From Trichomonas vaginalis G3 (taxonomy: Eukaryota > Parabasalia > Trichomonadida > Trichomonadidae), in NCBI RefSeq assembly GCF_026262505.1, contig NC_067206.1, positions 3,376,879 through 3,440,878 of the forward strand: a stretch of DNA of 64,000 bases, read 5' to 3'. Every line of letters starts with the position of its first letter. Positions within the stretch are counted from its first letter, which is position 1. The notes under the pieces are model-generated. The model made no database searches, was not told the origin of the DNA, and was given only the letters and a program-made list of their open reading frames with translations. Below, in pieces: positions 10,807 to 19,762 of the stretch. A program made the translations under genes and the position numbers.

Positions 10807-11026
10807 CCTGTCGGAAGGAAAAATTTTTCCTGTCGGATGGAAAAACTTTTCCTGTCGGATGGAAAATTTTTCTGAAATTCGACCAAAAAGTTCTCAATTT
10901 TCGAAAATTTGAATGGTTTACGGACGGACAACTGGAAAAATTTTTCCTGTCGGATGGAAAAATTTTTCCTGTCGGATGGAAAAACTTTTCCTGTCGGATG
11001 GAAAATATTTTCCTGTCGGATGGAAG
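10807..11026. repeat. Minisatellite of about 22-23 bp units
   Basis: Six copies of a unit built on CCTGTCGGATGGAAAAATTT, plus one variant with TCGGAAGG. They form two clusters separated by about 75 bases of unrelated sequence. The junction GGAAAAATTTTTCC is palindromic, so the array can fold. All six reading frames are open through parts of the array, which makes its apparent open frames uninformative. The array sits between the ATPase gene and the KilA-N gene. Confidence 0.85.
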
Positions 11027-11118
11027 GACTCGGAATGCCAGAAGGATTTGACGAGGCAATTTACCTCATTGAGCTACCTGAGCCATCTGAAGTCAAGCGT
11101 AAAAATAAAGAGTGCAAT

Positions 11119-11958
11119 TTACTCTACTTGTTTGAAGTTGTCAAAATACTCTGTTATTTTTTCCTTTAACAATGGCAAATCTTCTTTGAAGGTAAGAATT
11201 GTACAACCTTTAATATCATAGTGTGTTTGAGGTAAAGTATCTTGAACTATTTGTTTCACATCTTCATTTGGGGTCATTGAAATCGGTAAGTTTTCGCGAT
11301 AGAACCAATTTCTGTCAGATTTGTAAATCTTAGCAAGGTCGTAAAAGCTTTTGTTGTTTCTTCTGACTAAATGCAACATAACCATGTCACTGTCTTCTTC
11401 TTTCTCCAACTCTTCAGTATAAATCATATACTTATAGTTCTTTTCCTTTCCTTTTGGTACCGAACGTGGTATTCTTTTCTGAATGCTTTTGTCTTTTGCT
11501 TCAAGCTTGTTTTCCATCTCTTCACGTTCTTGTCTATGAATTTCGTCAAGAAGTCTGTAAATATACCAAGCATAACGAGGCGAAGCCCACATTGCAACAG
11601 CATTTACAAGAAGTCTATGTACATAATATCCTCTCAAACCGTTTGGCAATTTTTCACGATTTTCATAGAGTTTTGGCGACTGGGGTTTTTCTCCCACTCG
11701 AGTTTTTGCGACTACCGGATTTCTCGTAGTCGAATTTTCAGCTTCATTTAATAGTTCAATAGTGCTTTGGTTCCTAAACCAGTCTTGTGGTTTCTTATTG
11801 TCGGGTGCAAAACATGCTGTCAAAATACTTTGCATTTGGTACATATCGTCTTTGACCGAACGAATTAGACGCAATTGTTTGTTATATTGTATCCATTCAT
11901 ATTCTTCATTTATAGCTTCATGGACTATAACTGTTGTTGTGTTCTCTGTTGTTGACAT
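11119..11958 (-). CDS. KilA-N domain protein with DUF3627-like C terminus
   Basis: A 279-residue protein. Residues about 30-145 fit the KilA-N DNA-binding fold of large DNA viruses and phages: PQDWFRNQSTIELL, then GLRGYYVHRLLVNAVAMW and ASPRYAWYIYRLLDEI. A charged helix links to a C-terminal domain (YKYMIYTEELEKEEDSDMVM, LVRRNN) like the DUF3627 partner seen in viral KilA-N proteins. It probably binds DNA as a regulator; targets unknown. Its upstream region holds two of the hairpin repeats at 12042-12295. Start chosen after TTTTTTTTATCCGGAATATAAAG. Looks whole. Confidence 0.75.
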   Translation of the reverse strand: MSTTENTTTVIVHEAINEEYEWIQYNKQLRLIRSVKDDMYQMQSILTACFAPDNKKPQDWFRNQSTIELLNEAENSTTRNPVVAKTRVGEKPQSPKLYENREKLPNGLRGYYVHRLLVNAVAMWASPRYAWYIYRLLDEIHRQEREEMENKLEAKDKSIQKRIPRSVPKGKEKNYKYMIYTEELEKEEDSDMVMLHLVRRNNKSFYDLAKIYKSDRNWFYRENLPISMTPNEDVKQIVQDTLPQTHYDIKGCTILTFKEDLPLLKEKITEYFDNFKQVE

Positions 11959-12041
11959 ATCTGTCTTTATATTCCGGATAAAAAAAATATTTTATAAAAA
12001 ACTAACTTTATTTTTCTAACTAATGAAATTCATGATTTTTG

Positions 12042-12295
12042 TGCTGAATTCAGCAAAAATATATTTTAGGGTAGATGGTTAGATCTAACCCGATATCTAA
12101 CCTCATTTCTACCCCAGTTATTTTATAAACGTTTCACATGGTAAACGTTATTTTTTAAATTTTGTGAAAACTCAACGGTTTGACACATGCCCTAAAAATT
12201 ATTTTACTCAGAATTTTGTTGCTGAATTCAATAAAAATATATTTTAGGTGAAGAGGTGAGATTTCACCTCTTTTTTCACCTAATTATTCACCTCT
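12042..12295. repeat. Two hairpin repeats of the 3+2 family
   Basis: First unit: palindrome TGCTGAATTCAGCA (12042-12055), AAAAATATATTTTAG, then arms at 12069-12115 built on GGTAGA and GGTTAGATCTAACC. Second unit: GCTGAATTCA, AAAAATATATTTTAG, then 12246-12295 built on AGGTGAAGAGGTGA and TCACCTCTTTTTTCACCT. The flank is conserved while the arm sequence changes with pairing kept. They lie between the KilA-N gene and the next gene. Confidence 0.8.
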
Positions 12296-12300
12296 TTTTT

Positions 12301-13242
12301 TCACAAGCGTTTTACATGAATTGTACGATGTATATTTGAAATCCTAAACAATTTCGTAGCTTTAATTTCTTCTTTTAGTACATCAAAAATTTTAACAATG
12401 CCGAAAGTTTCTTTATACTTCTTCTTGACATCAGATAATAGGAAATCGTCAGCAGTTGGATAGTTTTTGTTCAGAAATGCTAACATGTCCATTTTATCTT
12501 CTGCTGGTTTCTCTACTTCTTTCTTTAAGTCAGCATAGTCGTTTCGCATACGTTCTATCTCTTTGACAGAATAGTTATATTTCCTCATTGCTGCTTTACA
12601 TTTTGAACATTGTGGGTTCATTTTTGCGTTATACATTGAAATAAAACCAGCTAAAACAACCAAGGCATCAATGGTTTTCTTTAACTCAGAATATGTAGGT
12701 CTGATTTGTTCGTTCCATATTTTACCTCTTCTATCTTTATCTCTTATCTGCCATACACATTTTGCAACTAACGAAACAAAGTTGTCGTAGGTCTTAAATT
12801 CTTCAGATTTATATATGTCAGAAACATTCTTATATACCATATCGCAATCTTTGTCCATAACTTTATGGTTGCAATGATATCCTAGAAACTCATAATTTAC
12901 TTTACGTATGAACTTCTTTATTTCTACTGAGTCGGTTGTTTTTACTTCTATTTCATCGAATTCAGGAATAGTGAGCTTTTGTTGTTGGATTTCAGGCAAT
13001 TTGGGTAAATGGTCGATGAGGTCCTGCATGTCATAAAGATACTGTTCATTTGTTTCATCTTTCGCACTACAGTCTAAATTACTTGTTAAAAGTTCTTGCT
13101 TTATTCTTTGTATTTCTGTCTCAAAAGTATATGAAGAAGGAATGAAGTTTTTCATCTCAACTAACATAGATGTTGGATTCATAACTAAAGAGTTTAGTGA
13201 AGTTGTTGTTTGAATTGTTGTTGTGCCGATTGTTGAAATCAT
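12301..13242 (-). CDS. Maverick protein of unknown function, 313 residues
   Basis: Not recognised. The N terminus is Thr-rich (MISTIGTTTIQTTTSLN). The middle is mostly helical and charged and includes a His/Cys cluster (YHCNHKVMDKDCDM, about residues 123-136) and a CSKC pair near residue 217, possibly a metal site. A C-terminal helix-rich domain with LNKNYPTADDFLLSDVKKKY may be a winged helix, but this is a guess. Looks whole. Start follows ATTTTTTTATTTTGTATAAAAG. Confidence 0.65.
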   Translation of the reverse strand: MISTIGTTTIQTTTSLNSLVMNPTSMLVEMKNFIPSSYTFETEIQRIKQELLTSNLDCSAKDETNEQYLYDMQDLIDHLPKLPEIQQQKLTIPEFDEIEVKTTDSVEIKKFIRKVNYEFLGYHCNHKVMDKDCDMVYKNVSDIYKSEEFKTYDNFVSLVAKCVWQIRDKDRRGKIWNEQIRPTYSELKKTIDALVVLAGFISMYNAKMNPQCSKCKAAMRKYNYSVKEIERMRNDYADLKKEVEKPAEDKMDMLAFLNKNYPTADDFLLSDVKKKYKETFGIVKIFDVLKEEIKATKLFRISNIHRTIHVKRL

Positions 13243-13356
13243 ATCTTTTATACAAAATAAAAAAATATTTTATAAAAAACTAACTTTATTTTTTCTATCT
13301 TAAGGAAATTCACGAGAATTCAAGATTTTCGAGAGTTTTAGACCATGTTATAAAAG

Positions 13357-13390
13357 AGGTTAGAAAACGTGTTAGATCTAACATTCTAAC
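13357..13390. repeat. Hairpin repeat of the 3+2 family
   Basis: GGTTAGAAAACGTGTTAGATC with TCTAACATTCTAAC, followed by the conserved ATAAACATTATTTTTGG. It lies in the leader region of the gene ending at 12301. Confidence 0.75.
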
Positions 13391-13419
13391 ATAAACATTA
13401 TTTTTGGTGTAAATTCAGC

Positions 13420-14060
13420 AACAAAATGAACGAGGTCAGGATGTATGTAAATACCTTTGAATTCATTCATAACGCCTTAGTAAGCTCATAAAATGCTTGT
13501 TTTGAGGTCGAGCCACTTTTGGCTCCACCGTATTCTTTCAACCAAAACTCAAGAATTTCCTGCATGAATTTTGTATAAAAAGCAACATTCCGAATTCCGG
13601 CGGTTGCTATACTCTTCACAAAATGCCTTATAATACTCTTCGTTCTACAAAGCAAGCATATCATTGGTTTGAAAACCAACAGACAAAAGAACTTTTAGAA
13701 GAATTTCCTCATATGATTGCTTCCCTCGGAAAACCGAGAGAAGAGATTCCGTATGAAAATTCAAGAGGGTGAAAAAACAGGTGAAAAAAGAGGTGAAATC
13801 TCACCTCTTCACCTAAATTATATTTTTTGGTCCGGGAACAACTTTCTCTCAATTGGAGCTGTAGCATACTCTTTGCCAAGCGTCCTTGGATACTACTTCC
13901 AAACAGAGAGAACCCTTTCCCAAGAATGAACCAAATTCTCAGAGCACTGTTCCACTTCTCTGGTCAACAATTCATTATAACCTCAGAAGGCGACATCCAA
14001 CCAGTTCAGTAAACATCTCATTTTAACTCACTTTTTTATGTTTTTTGTGAAAGTGTCAAA
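13420..14060. other. Fragmentary coding region, unassigned
   Basis: Contains short open stretches on both strands: a leftward segment ending at 13467 with NVAFYTKFMQEILEFWLKEY, a rightward 49-codon frame at 13624-13773 starting MPYNTLRSTKQAYHW, and a rightward segment ending at 14012 with HFSGQQFIITSEGDIQPVQ. None matches a family I know. A hairpin repeat sits in the middle (13768-13814). This may be the remains of an extra gene peculiar to this copy; confidence in any single frame is low. Confidence 0.3.
13768..13814. repeat. Hairpin repeat of the 3+2 family
   Basis: Three GGTGAA-type units (GGTGAAAAAACAGGTGAAAA and AGGTGAAA) then two inverse units TCACCT and TTCACCT, followed by AAATTATATTTTTTGGTCC. 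It is preceded by AATTCAAGAG, as is the unit at 49052. Confidence 0.8.
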
Positions 14061-14090
14061 AATAAATTGTTTTCATGAGTTTTCTACGAT

Positions 14091-14134
14091 GTTAGAAAAG
14101 TGGTTAGAAAACGTGTTAGATCTAACATGCTAAC
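14091..14134. repeat. Hairpin repeat of the 3+2 family
   Basis: GTTAGAAAAGTGGTTAGAAA then GTGTTAGATCTAACAT then GCTAAC, followed by ATAAACATTATTTTT. It lies at the 3' side of the leftward gene block at 14149-15009. Confidence 0.8.
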
Positions 14135-14148
14135 ATAAACATTATTTT

Positions 14149-15009
14149 TCAATACTTTTTCAGCACTTTTCCGTAGTTATATATGAAAGACAATTCGAGA
14201 TAAAAGTCATAGTACAATGGAATAATATGTTGCACACCATTTGTTGTGAACCAAACTTGAAAGCCAGAGAAACTGTTACTAGGTGGTTCGTAGAATTTAG
14301 AAGCAAAGTCATAAAAGTCCTTACCAATACATAGAAAACTATTGTTGCTTGAACTGAAACTTGCATGACACATAACATTTTGAGGGTCAAACACGTTTCT
14401 ATAAACCATCAAATCTGCTGGTGGAAGTATAAATTTAAATGGACCATCTGGTGGTAATGGTTCGTTCTGGTTTTAGTAACCGAAGAAATTGTGCCAAGAA
14501 CGTTTGTCTACTTCCCAAAATAAAAACTCTGTATCTCTTGGAGGGTTAATTTCAATCTTTTGAAATGAAACGGTGGAGTTCATCTTGTCATATTCTAGTT
14601 TCAGATAGTATGTTCCATTTAGTAAAGAGTCGTATTTTTCTTGAAATTCCCAATAATATTTGTTCATTTGAGTTTGAAAGTCATTTAGAGTTTTTTCAAG
14701 ACTTTCGTCTGAACGAATTGTAAAGATTCTCATTTCATCAAATTTGTCTATTATACCATCAGGACCTTTATACTGCCCATGAAAATATACTGCGAACATA
14801 AATGCGTTAGTTCTATTTGAAAACAAAACTCTTCTAAATCCTATTGCCTTTGCATCTGAAGGACTTTGAAGCCAACGAATTGGATAGTCAAACCTGTATG
14901 CTCGGGATGAAATTTCTTCATCCGAAATAGTCCTACCAGCATTTGTAAAGATATAGTCTAACGGTTTTGTATCTGCTACTTTTGTTCTTTGTTTTTCAAC
15001 CTGAAGCAT
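14149..15009 (-). pseudogene. Paralogue of the 21516-22364 gene
   Basis: A leftward gene of about 285 codons with about one break. Its start MLQVEKQRTKVADTKPLD matches MLPIEKENSRVATTKPLD of the gene at 21516, and the shared pattern continues: YRFDYPIRW, IGFRR, HASFSSSNNSFLC, FQVWFTTNG, LELSFIYNY. The family is not one I recognise. It is strand-rich with many aromatics, which would suit a virion surface or fibre-associated protein; that is inference. The presence of two paralogues in one Maverick implies an old internal duplication, since the sequences are clearly diverged. Confidence 0.75.
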
Positions 15010-15034
15010 TTAATATATGTAAAAATATATTGTT

Positions 15035-15427
15035 TTAAAATGATATGCCATAGTCTGTAATTTCAATTGTTTCATCTTCTAGTTCGTCGACAAATTCGAA
15101 TACAATATCTCCAAATTTGCCTTTGTTCTTATTGTTTTCAGAACGAGTGACCCAACGTAAGTTTTCAAGTCTATTGTCGTTTCTTATATGGTTTATATGG
15201 TCTACAAAAGGTAAATTGTTAGGATTCAGTATAAAATGAGTTGCAATGACAACATGTTTAAGATAGTGTTTTCCACCCATCTTCATGAGTAGCATATCCG
15301 TCATTTCGCTTAAAACTCTTTTTGTCTTTTTGTTTCTGACTTCAAATGACTCACAACAGTGAATTTCATATTTCTCATCTAACAAACAAGTTTCCCAACG
15401 GTCTTCTCCAACAAACTCAGCGTACAT
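15035..15427 (-). CDS. HNH endonuclease (NUMOD4/HNH_3 type)
   Basis: A 130-residue protein. The N-terminal half (GEDRWETCLLDEKYEI, then SFEVRNKKTKRVLSE) fits a NUMOD4-like DNA-binding strand. Residues about 58-100 hold the HNH core: KHVVIATHFI, FVDHINHIRNDNRLENLRW, SENNKN. Catalytic-type His and Asn residues (DHINHIRNDN, ENLRWV) are visible. Such enzymes are homing-type nucleases in phages and large viruses. It lies head to tail between the polymerase gene and the paralogue gene and looks whole. Substrate unknown. Confidence 0.85.
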   Translation of the reverse strand: MYAEFVGEDRWETCLLDEKYEIHCCESFEVRNKKTKRVLSEMTDMLLMKMGGKHYLKHVVIATHFILNPNNLPFVDHINHIRNDNRLENLRWVTRSENNKNKGKFGDIVFEFVDELEDETIEITDYGISF

Positions 15428-15443
15428 TTCAAATAAAAATTTT

Positions 15444-17596
15444 TTACTTCATGCAATGTTTTATTTCTGTGCCGTCTTCAAGTATGCCCCAATATTTCCT
15501 TTTCGATATTACATGAACTTCGGAAAATACCTTATCTAGCTTAAAACAGCCCATCTTTTCACCGACCATTCCCATTTCAATGAGTTTGTTATAGCCTTCT
15601 TCGTTCGTCATGAGTGCGTCAATGTTCTCATAGTAAACCTTCACTTTGGATTTGACTTCGGAGAAGAATTTGTTGTAGTTGTCAAGGACTGCTTTTGCAA
15701 ACTGAGGGTAAGACCAATGTTCGACAATAGGTTTTAATGTGGTTACTAAGCCACTTTGACCTTGAGTGAATTCGTACTTCAAAACAAAAGGAGAAAACCT
15801 TTCAACAAAGTTGTCGACCTTCTCATAATGTTTACTCTTCATCTCTTGAGGTTTCTTAATGGAATATCCCCATGTCGAATTCATAAGCAATTTGAGTGTC
15901 ATTGCAAGTTTGGGATTTGAAGCTTTCCTAATATCATACAGTTGTTGTATGACTTTTCCAACTGTATAGTTCCTTCCCGGGAACTCACCATCTTCGTTTG
16001 GAATTCCAGTCGGAATATATTGGACAAACCTCATGTACGCAGCGTTAAGGTCGACATAGTATATCTTTTCATCTGAGTCGAACTTGTCGCAACCAATTGG
16101 TCCAGTTTGTGGAAATTCAAGTGAGTCTCTTATCTTCTGAGAAACTTCTCCTGTTATCTCATAAACATCGTCGAAGCAACCTGTTTCATATAAAACCTTC
16201 TGACCTAACTCAGATGCTCTCCAATACAATTTGACGTCAATTGGATGTCTCAATGGAAGTTTGTTTATAGCATCTTGAAGTTCTTGCAACCTCATTGGAA
16301 GTTCTTCTGGTTCAGGTTGGTATCCGAACAAACCAACTCCTTGTGGAACTGTGTACTTCTTTTGTACTAGAACTTTGTCTGGAACAACTTTTGGTCTTGC
16401 TAACAATGAAAAGTTTGTTTCGTCTTTTGGTACAAAAGTTTCTGTCAGCTTGTCATCTGGAATTGGTTCCAACAAACCTTTCTCGAAAAGAATGTTTACA
16501 GCTCTGACAATGTTGCACTTACTTTTACCAAAGAATGGGTTTGTAAGACTTTCGTTCAACATGAAGTGGTTGTGGACAATTACAATCTTCAACCATGGTA
16601 AGTCTTTGTCAACAACATAGTCGTCATGTGAAGAACCTTTAGCTGTAGGTATGTTGACTCGGATATTGACATTTGCCAACGGTGCAATTTTTGCCAATTG
16701 ACCTCTGAGAATGTACCTTGTCTTCACACATGACTCAAGATACTTCATCTTCTCATCTGTAACAAGACCAGAGTTCCTGAGACATGTAAGAATACAAGGT
16801 TCATTGACAATTGTTTCAATTGAATTGTAAATTCCATACCTTGTCAAGTCAATGTCAGACTTATTTATGAAGGGGAAGTATCCAGCATGTTGTCTGACTG
16901 CTTGAGGGTTAGGTTGGTACCATTCGAACTTGACACTTGCAATTCCTTCAATTGCATTCAAAATGTCTGAGTCGGAGTCAACCATTTGTTCTCTCTTTGT
17001 AGTCTTGAAAGCGTCAAGAAGTTTTGCGGCTGTTTGTTCATTGCCATGTGCATAGTAAATGTGACCATCCAAATCTGTTATGGTCAATCTGAGATTGTGT
17101 CCTTTCTTATTTCCGTCTTGAATTGCAGCAAGTACACCATGAAGCCTTCTTTGTTCTTTCCTTCGTCAAAGTTTACTGTAAAGGTTCGACCAGATGTAAT
17201 TTGACTTCTAACTTCACGATACTTTTCATATGAATATCTTGTTCTTTCCATGGGAGCATGTGCGTCTTCACCTTTTCCTTTTTTCCTTCTCAAAGGATGC
17301 AATTGTTCGTCATGTTTCCAATAGAATCTGGCAAAGCCGTCGTGTCCTTCAACTTGAGGTTCACTAACATCGAAAGGCATGTCCATAAGACGTTCTTCTT
17401 CTAACCTCTCTAGTCTGTTTGGATAATTGGCACGTGCTGTTTCCAAATCCATTTCGTAGCGAAGACCAGACAATTTGTCATAGACTTTTATGGGTCTTCC
17501 CTTCCTATATTTAAAATTCTTCGAAACTCTCCAACCATATCTTTGTAACTCTGCTTTTATTCTAGCAGACTTTCTATCCATTCTATATGGGGGCAT
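15444..17596 (-). pseudogene. Family B DNA polymerase, protein-primed type
   Basis: Replicative polymerase of Mavericks, spanning about 715 codons with about one clear break. The N-terminal part is basic and rich in Arg/Tyr (MPPYRMDRKSARIKAELQRY). In the catalytic half, IYYVDLNAAYM corresponds to polymerase motif A and LKLLMNSTWGYSIKK to motif B; KRKYWGI near the C terminus fits the KxY motif. The family primes on a terminal protein and copies linear elements with inverted ends, consistent with the TIRs here. Partial copies of this gene start the second and third Maverick copies. Start follows an A/T-only leader after TTTTTTTTTATTTT. Confidence 0.85.
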
Positions 17597-17624
17597 TTTT
17601 TAAAAAATAAAAAAAAATTTTTCT

Positions 17625-18206
17625 TTACTTTACATAACCGCCTGCTGCCATAAGTCTTTGACGCCAACCCATACCAGCTAATGAAGGTTGACTTGGTTTA
17701 GTTTGGAAACTAAACTTTGGTTTTGGTTTATCTTCAGTTTTGGTTTTTCTTCTTCTATCGGTTTTCGTCACTTTTCGGTTCCTCTGACTTTACTTCACTT
17801 GCAGGAACAGTTGTGTCGTCAACATCTTCATAAATATCATATGCCATTTGTTTTTGTTTTCCTTTCAACTTTTTGTGTTTGTTGTAAAGTTTAGAATATT
17901 TCGACTCTAAGTCAATGAGATGTTCTATAATGAACTGTTGGTCAGTGAAGTAAACTTTTCCATCTGTTGTCTCGAAAGCTCCTTCAGACTTCAATATTTT
18001 ATTTGTGAGAGTCTGTTTTTTTTTGAGATACTAGCCGTTCCATTTCTATGAAAAGTGACTTTATAGTTAGGGTTTGTATTTCCAGACCTGGCACTTTCTA
18101 TTATTGAATTTTTCTCTTCATCTGTAAGTTCTTTGACAGGTTTTGACAATGGTTCTGAACTTTTTGTTTGTGGTGTCAAATCTACGGTTTCAACTTCTTC
18201 GGTCAT
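17625..18206 (-). pseudogene. Maverick protein of unknown function, charged
   Basis: Leftward block of about 190 codons with about two breaks. The N-terminal part is acidic and Ser/Thr/Pro-rich (MTEEVETVDLTPQTKSSEPL), followed by KELTDEEKNSIIESARSG, likely a helix. A central coiled-coil-like stretch (EHLIDLESKYSKLYNKHKKL) leads to an E/D-rich segment, and the end is basic (GMGWRQRLMAAGGYVK). The start context TTTTTACTGAGATGAAATG is almost the same as for the small gene upstream. No family known. Confidence 0.55.
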
Positions 18207-18224
18207 TTCATCTCAGTAAAAATT

Positions 18225-18365
18225 TTAGTTTGGTTTGTTTTCAACTGGTTGTTTAGGTTTTTTAAGTCGGTCTAAAACTTCCTGAGGTATAGGAAGAACT
18301 TTACAAACACGTGGTGTAAAAGGTGGTCTTCCATGACTTATTCTGTTTAAAGCTGCATTGTTCAT
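18225..18365 (-). CDS. 46-residue Maverick microprotein
   Basis: Reads MNNAALNRISHGRPPFTPRV, continues KVLPIPQEVLDRLKKPKQP and ends ENKPN. It is basic and Pro-rich and has no membrane segment. It has the same leader as its downstream neighbour (TTTTTTATTGAGATGAAATG) and the same spacing. The same frame is intact in the second copy at 30418-30558 although neighbouring genes there are broken, which supports a real gene. Function unknown; a small virion or regulatory peptide is possible. Confidence 0.6.
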   Translation of the reverse strand: MNNAALNRISHGRPPFTPRVCKVLPIPQEVLDRLKKPKQPVENKPN

Positions 18366-18384
18366 TTCATCTCAATAAAAAACT

Positions 18385-18786
18385 TTACATTCCCCACGTT
18401 TGAGGCGGTTGAGGTTGGTTATTGTTTACCCACTGTTGTGCATGGTTATATCCTCTGTTAAAGAATCTTTCACCTTGGTCCATATAATTTCCTGCTTGGT
18501 TATAGTATTCATTTGCTTTGTTATAATAGTTTCCTGCTTGTCTTCCTACATTGTCCATCCATCCTTGAACTTTTCCTCTTGTTTCAGGATTTGGAATAAG
18601 ATTTGTTGCATCTCGTGCTACATCCCAACCTTTCTGTACAGTTTGTATAATAGGTTGTGCTTTCTCTTTAAGTATACCTAATGTACTCAAAATCTTCCTT
18701 CCAACTCCAAATACACCTCTGGCTATTGTTCCCACTGCGGGCAAAAATCTGGATGCAACTCCTGCTAATGCGCCAAATAAACCCAT
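18385..18786 (-). CDS. Amphipathic virion-type peptide, 133 residues
   Basis: The N-terminal 35 residues (MGLFGALAGVASRFLPAVG then TIARGVFGVGRKIL) form a Gly/Ala-rich hydrophobic to amphipathic segment with Gly at position 2. Next comes a helix with Lys/Gln and a Tyr/Asn/Gln-rich tail (YYNKANEYYNQAGNYMDQG) ending in QPQPPQTWGM. The N terminus resembles membrane-active segments of minor virion proteins such as adenovirus protein VI, but this is resemblance in character only. It is divergent from the integrase gene, with a 17-base spacer. Looks whole. Confidence 0.65.
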   Translation of the reverse strand: MGLFGALAGVASRFLPAVGTIARGVFGVGRKILSTLGILKEKAQPIIQTVQKGWDVARDATNLIPNPETRGKVQGWMDNVGRQAGNYYNKANEYYNQAGNYMDQGERFFNRGYNHAQQWVNNNQPQPPQTWGM

Positions 18787-18803
18787 TTCTTATAGGATAA
18801 AAA
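18787..18803. promoter_or_regulatory. 17-base divergent promoter
   Basis: TTCTTATAGGATAAAAA lies between the ATG of the leftward amphipathic-peptide gene and the ATG of the rightward integrase. Read leftward it gives TTTTTATCCTATAAGAA, a strong match to the element's upstream motif. Confidence 0.55.
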
Positions 18804-19762
18804 ATGACGAATCCAAACAAGGACCCCTATGTTTCTAAAGCGACAAAAAATGCACTCATGATAAAAAATCTTTAGTTCAACACCAAATGCTTGGTTTATG
18901 GATATCTTGGAAAACATTCCGAGAGTTAGAACAGATGGACCACCATACTGGCTAATATTTGTCGGTCAAAACACAAGATACTGTGAATCCATACCATTAT
19001 GGTCCAAAAATATTTAGATGTGAAAACTGCTTTGACAATATTCGTTGACAAATACCATCCAACAAAACTGACATCTGACTGTGAAAGTTCTTTCAAATCA
19101 GATGATGTAAAAAACTATCTGCGTTCAAAAAATGTAAACCAATATTTCATTGTCGACCAAAACCATTCTGCTCTTGGTGTCATTGACAGTTGTATAAAAA
19201 TGTTAAGAGACTTAAACCAACCACAAGGTGGTGAAGCAAATGAAATGTCATATGACGACAAATATAGACACTTCTCCATGGCAAAGATGAGACAAGTTTT
19301 AAATATTTACAATAGCCGTAAACAAAAAGGTTTGGGAAACCACTCCCCGAAGAAATGAAAAACAACCCTGACTTAGAGAAAGACTATATATTTAATAATT
19401 TAGTCAAAAGAGACAAACAAGAAAGAATGCCGGGCTTCAAACTTCAGAAAGGTGACAAAGTAAAAATAGAAATACCTAAACGCGACCCATATGAAAATAC
19501 TATTGACTATGACAACAATGTGAACCCGACAGGTACTCACATTCGTGTTCGTAAAAATAGAAGAAAGTATACAAGAGAATATTATGAAGTTTTAGGCAAA
19601 CATGGCAAAATGTACACACTGCAAGCAGAAGATAAAACTACTATTGTCAGACCTCGTTTCAAACTTGTCAAAGTTCAAGGTGGTATACTTTCAAAGACAG
19701 TTCCTAACAAATATAAGACAACTCCTGACGAATATGCTAAAGAAGTTGAAAATGACGACTAA
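18804..19762 (+). pseudogene. Retroviral-type (DDE) integrase of the Maverick
   Basis: Integrase that would join element ends to target DNA. Core features visible: TIFVDKYHPTKLTSDCESSF, NYLRSKNVNQYFI, and NHSALGVIDSCIKMLRDLN, the last matching the classical catalytic-helix segment with its H-S-x-x-x-I-x-D pattern. The C-terminal part has MPGFKLQKGDKVKIEIPKRD and RPRFKLVKVQGG, resembling a small SH3-like DNA-binding domain. The block has about three breaks. It is the only rightward gene among leftward neighbours besides 21516. Its stop codon overlaps the stop of the opposing fibre gene (CTAA at 19759-19762). Confidence 0.85.

Noticed and set aside
10709-11221. Several overlapping open frames on both strands
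   Set aside because: They run through the minisatellite, which is open in all frames; the protein repeats reflect the DNA repeat.
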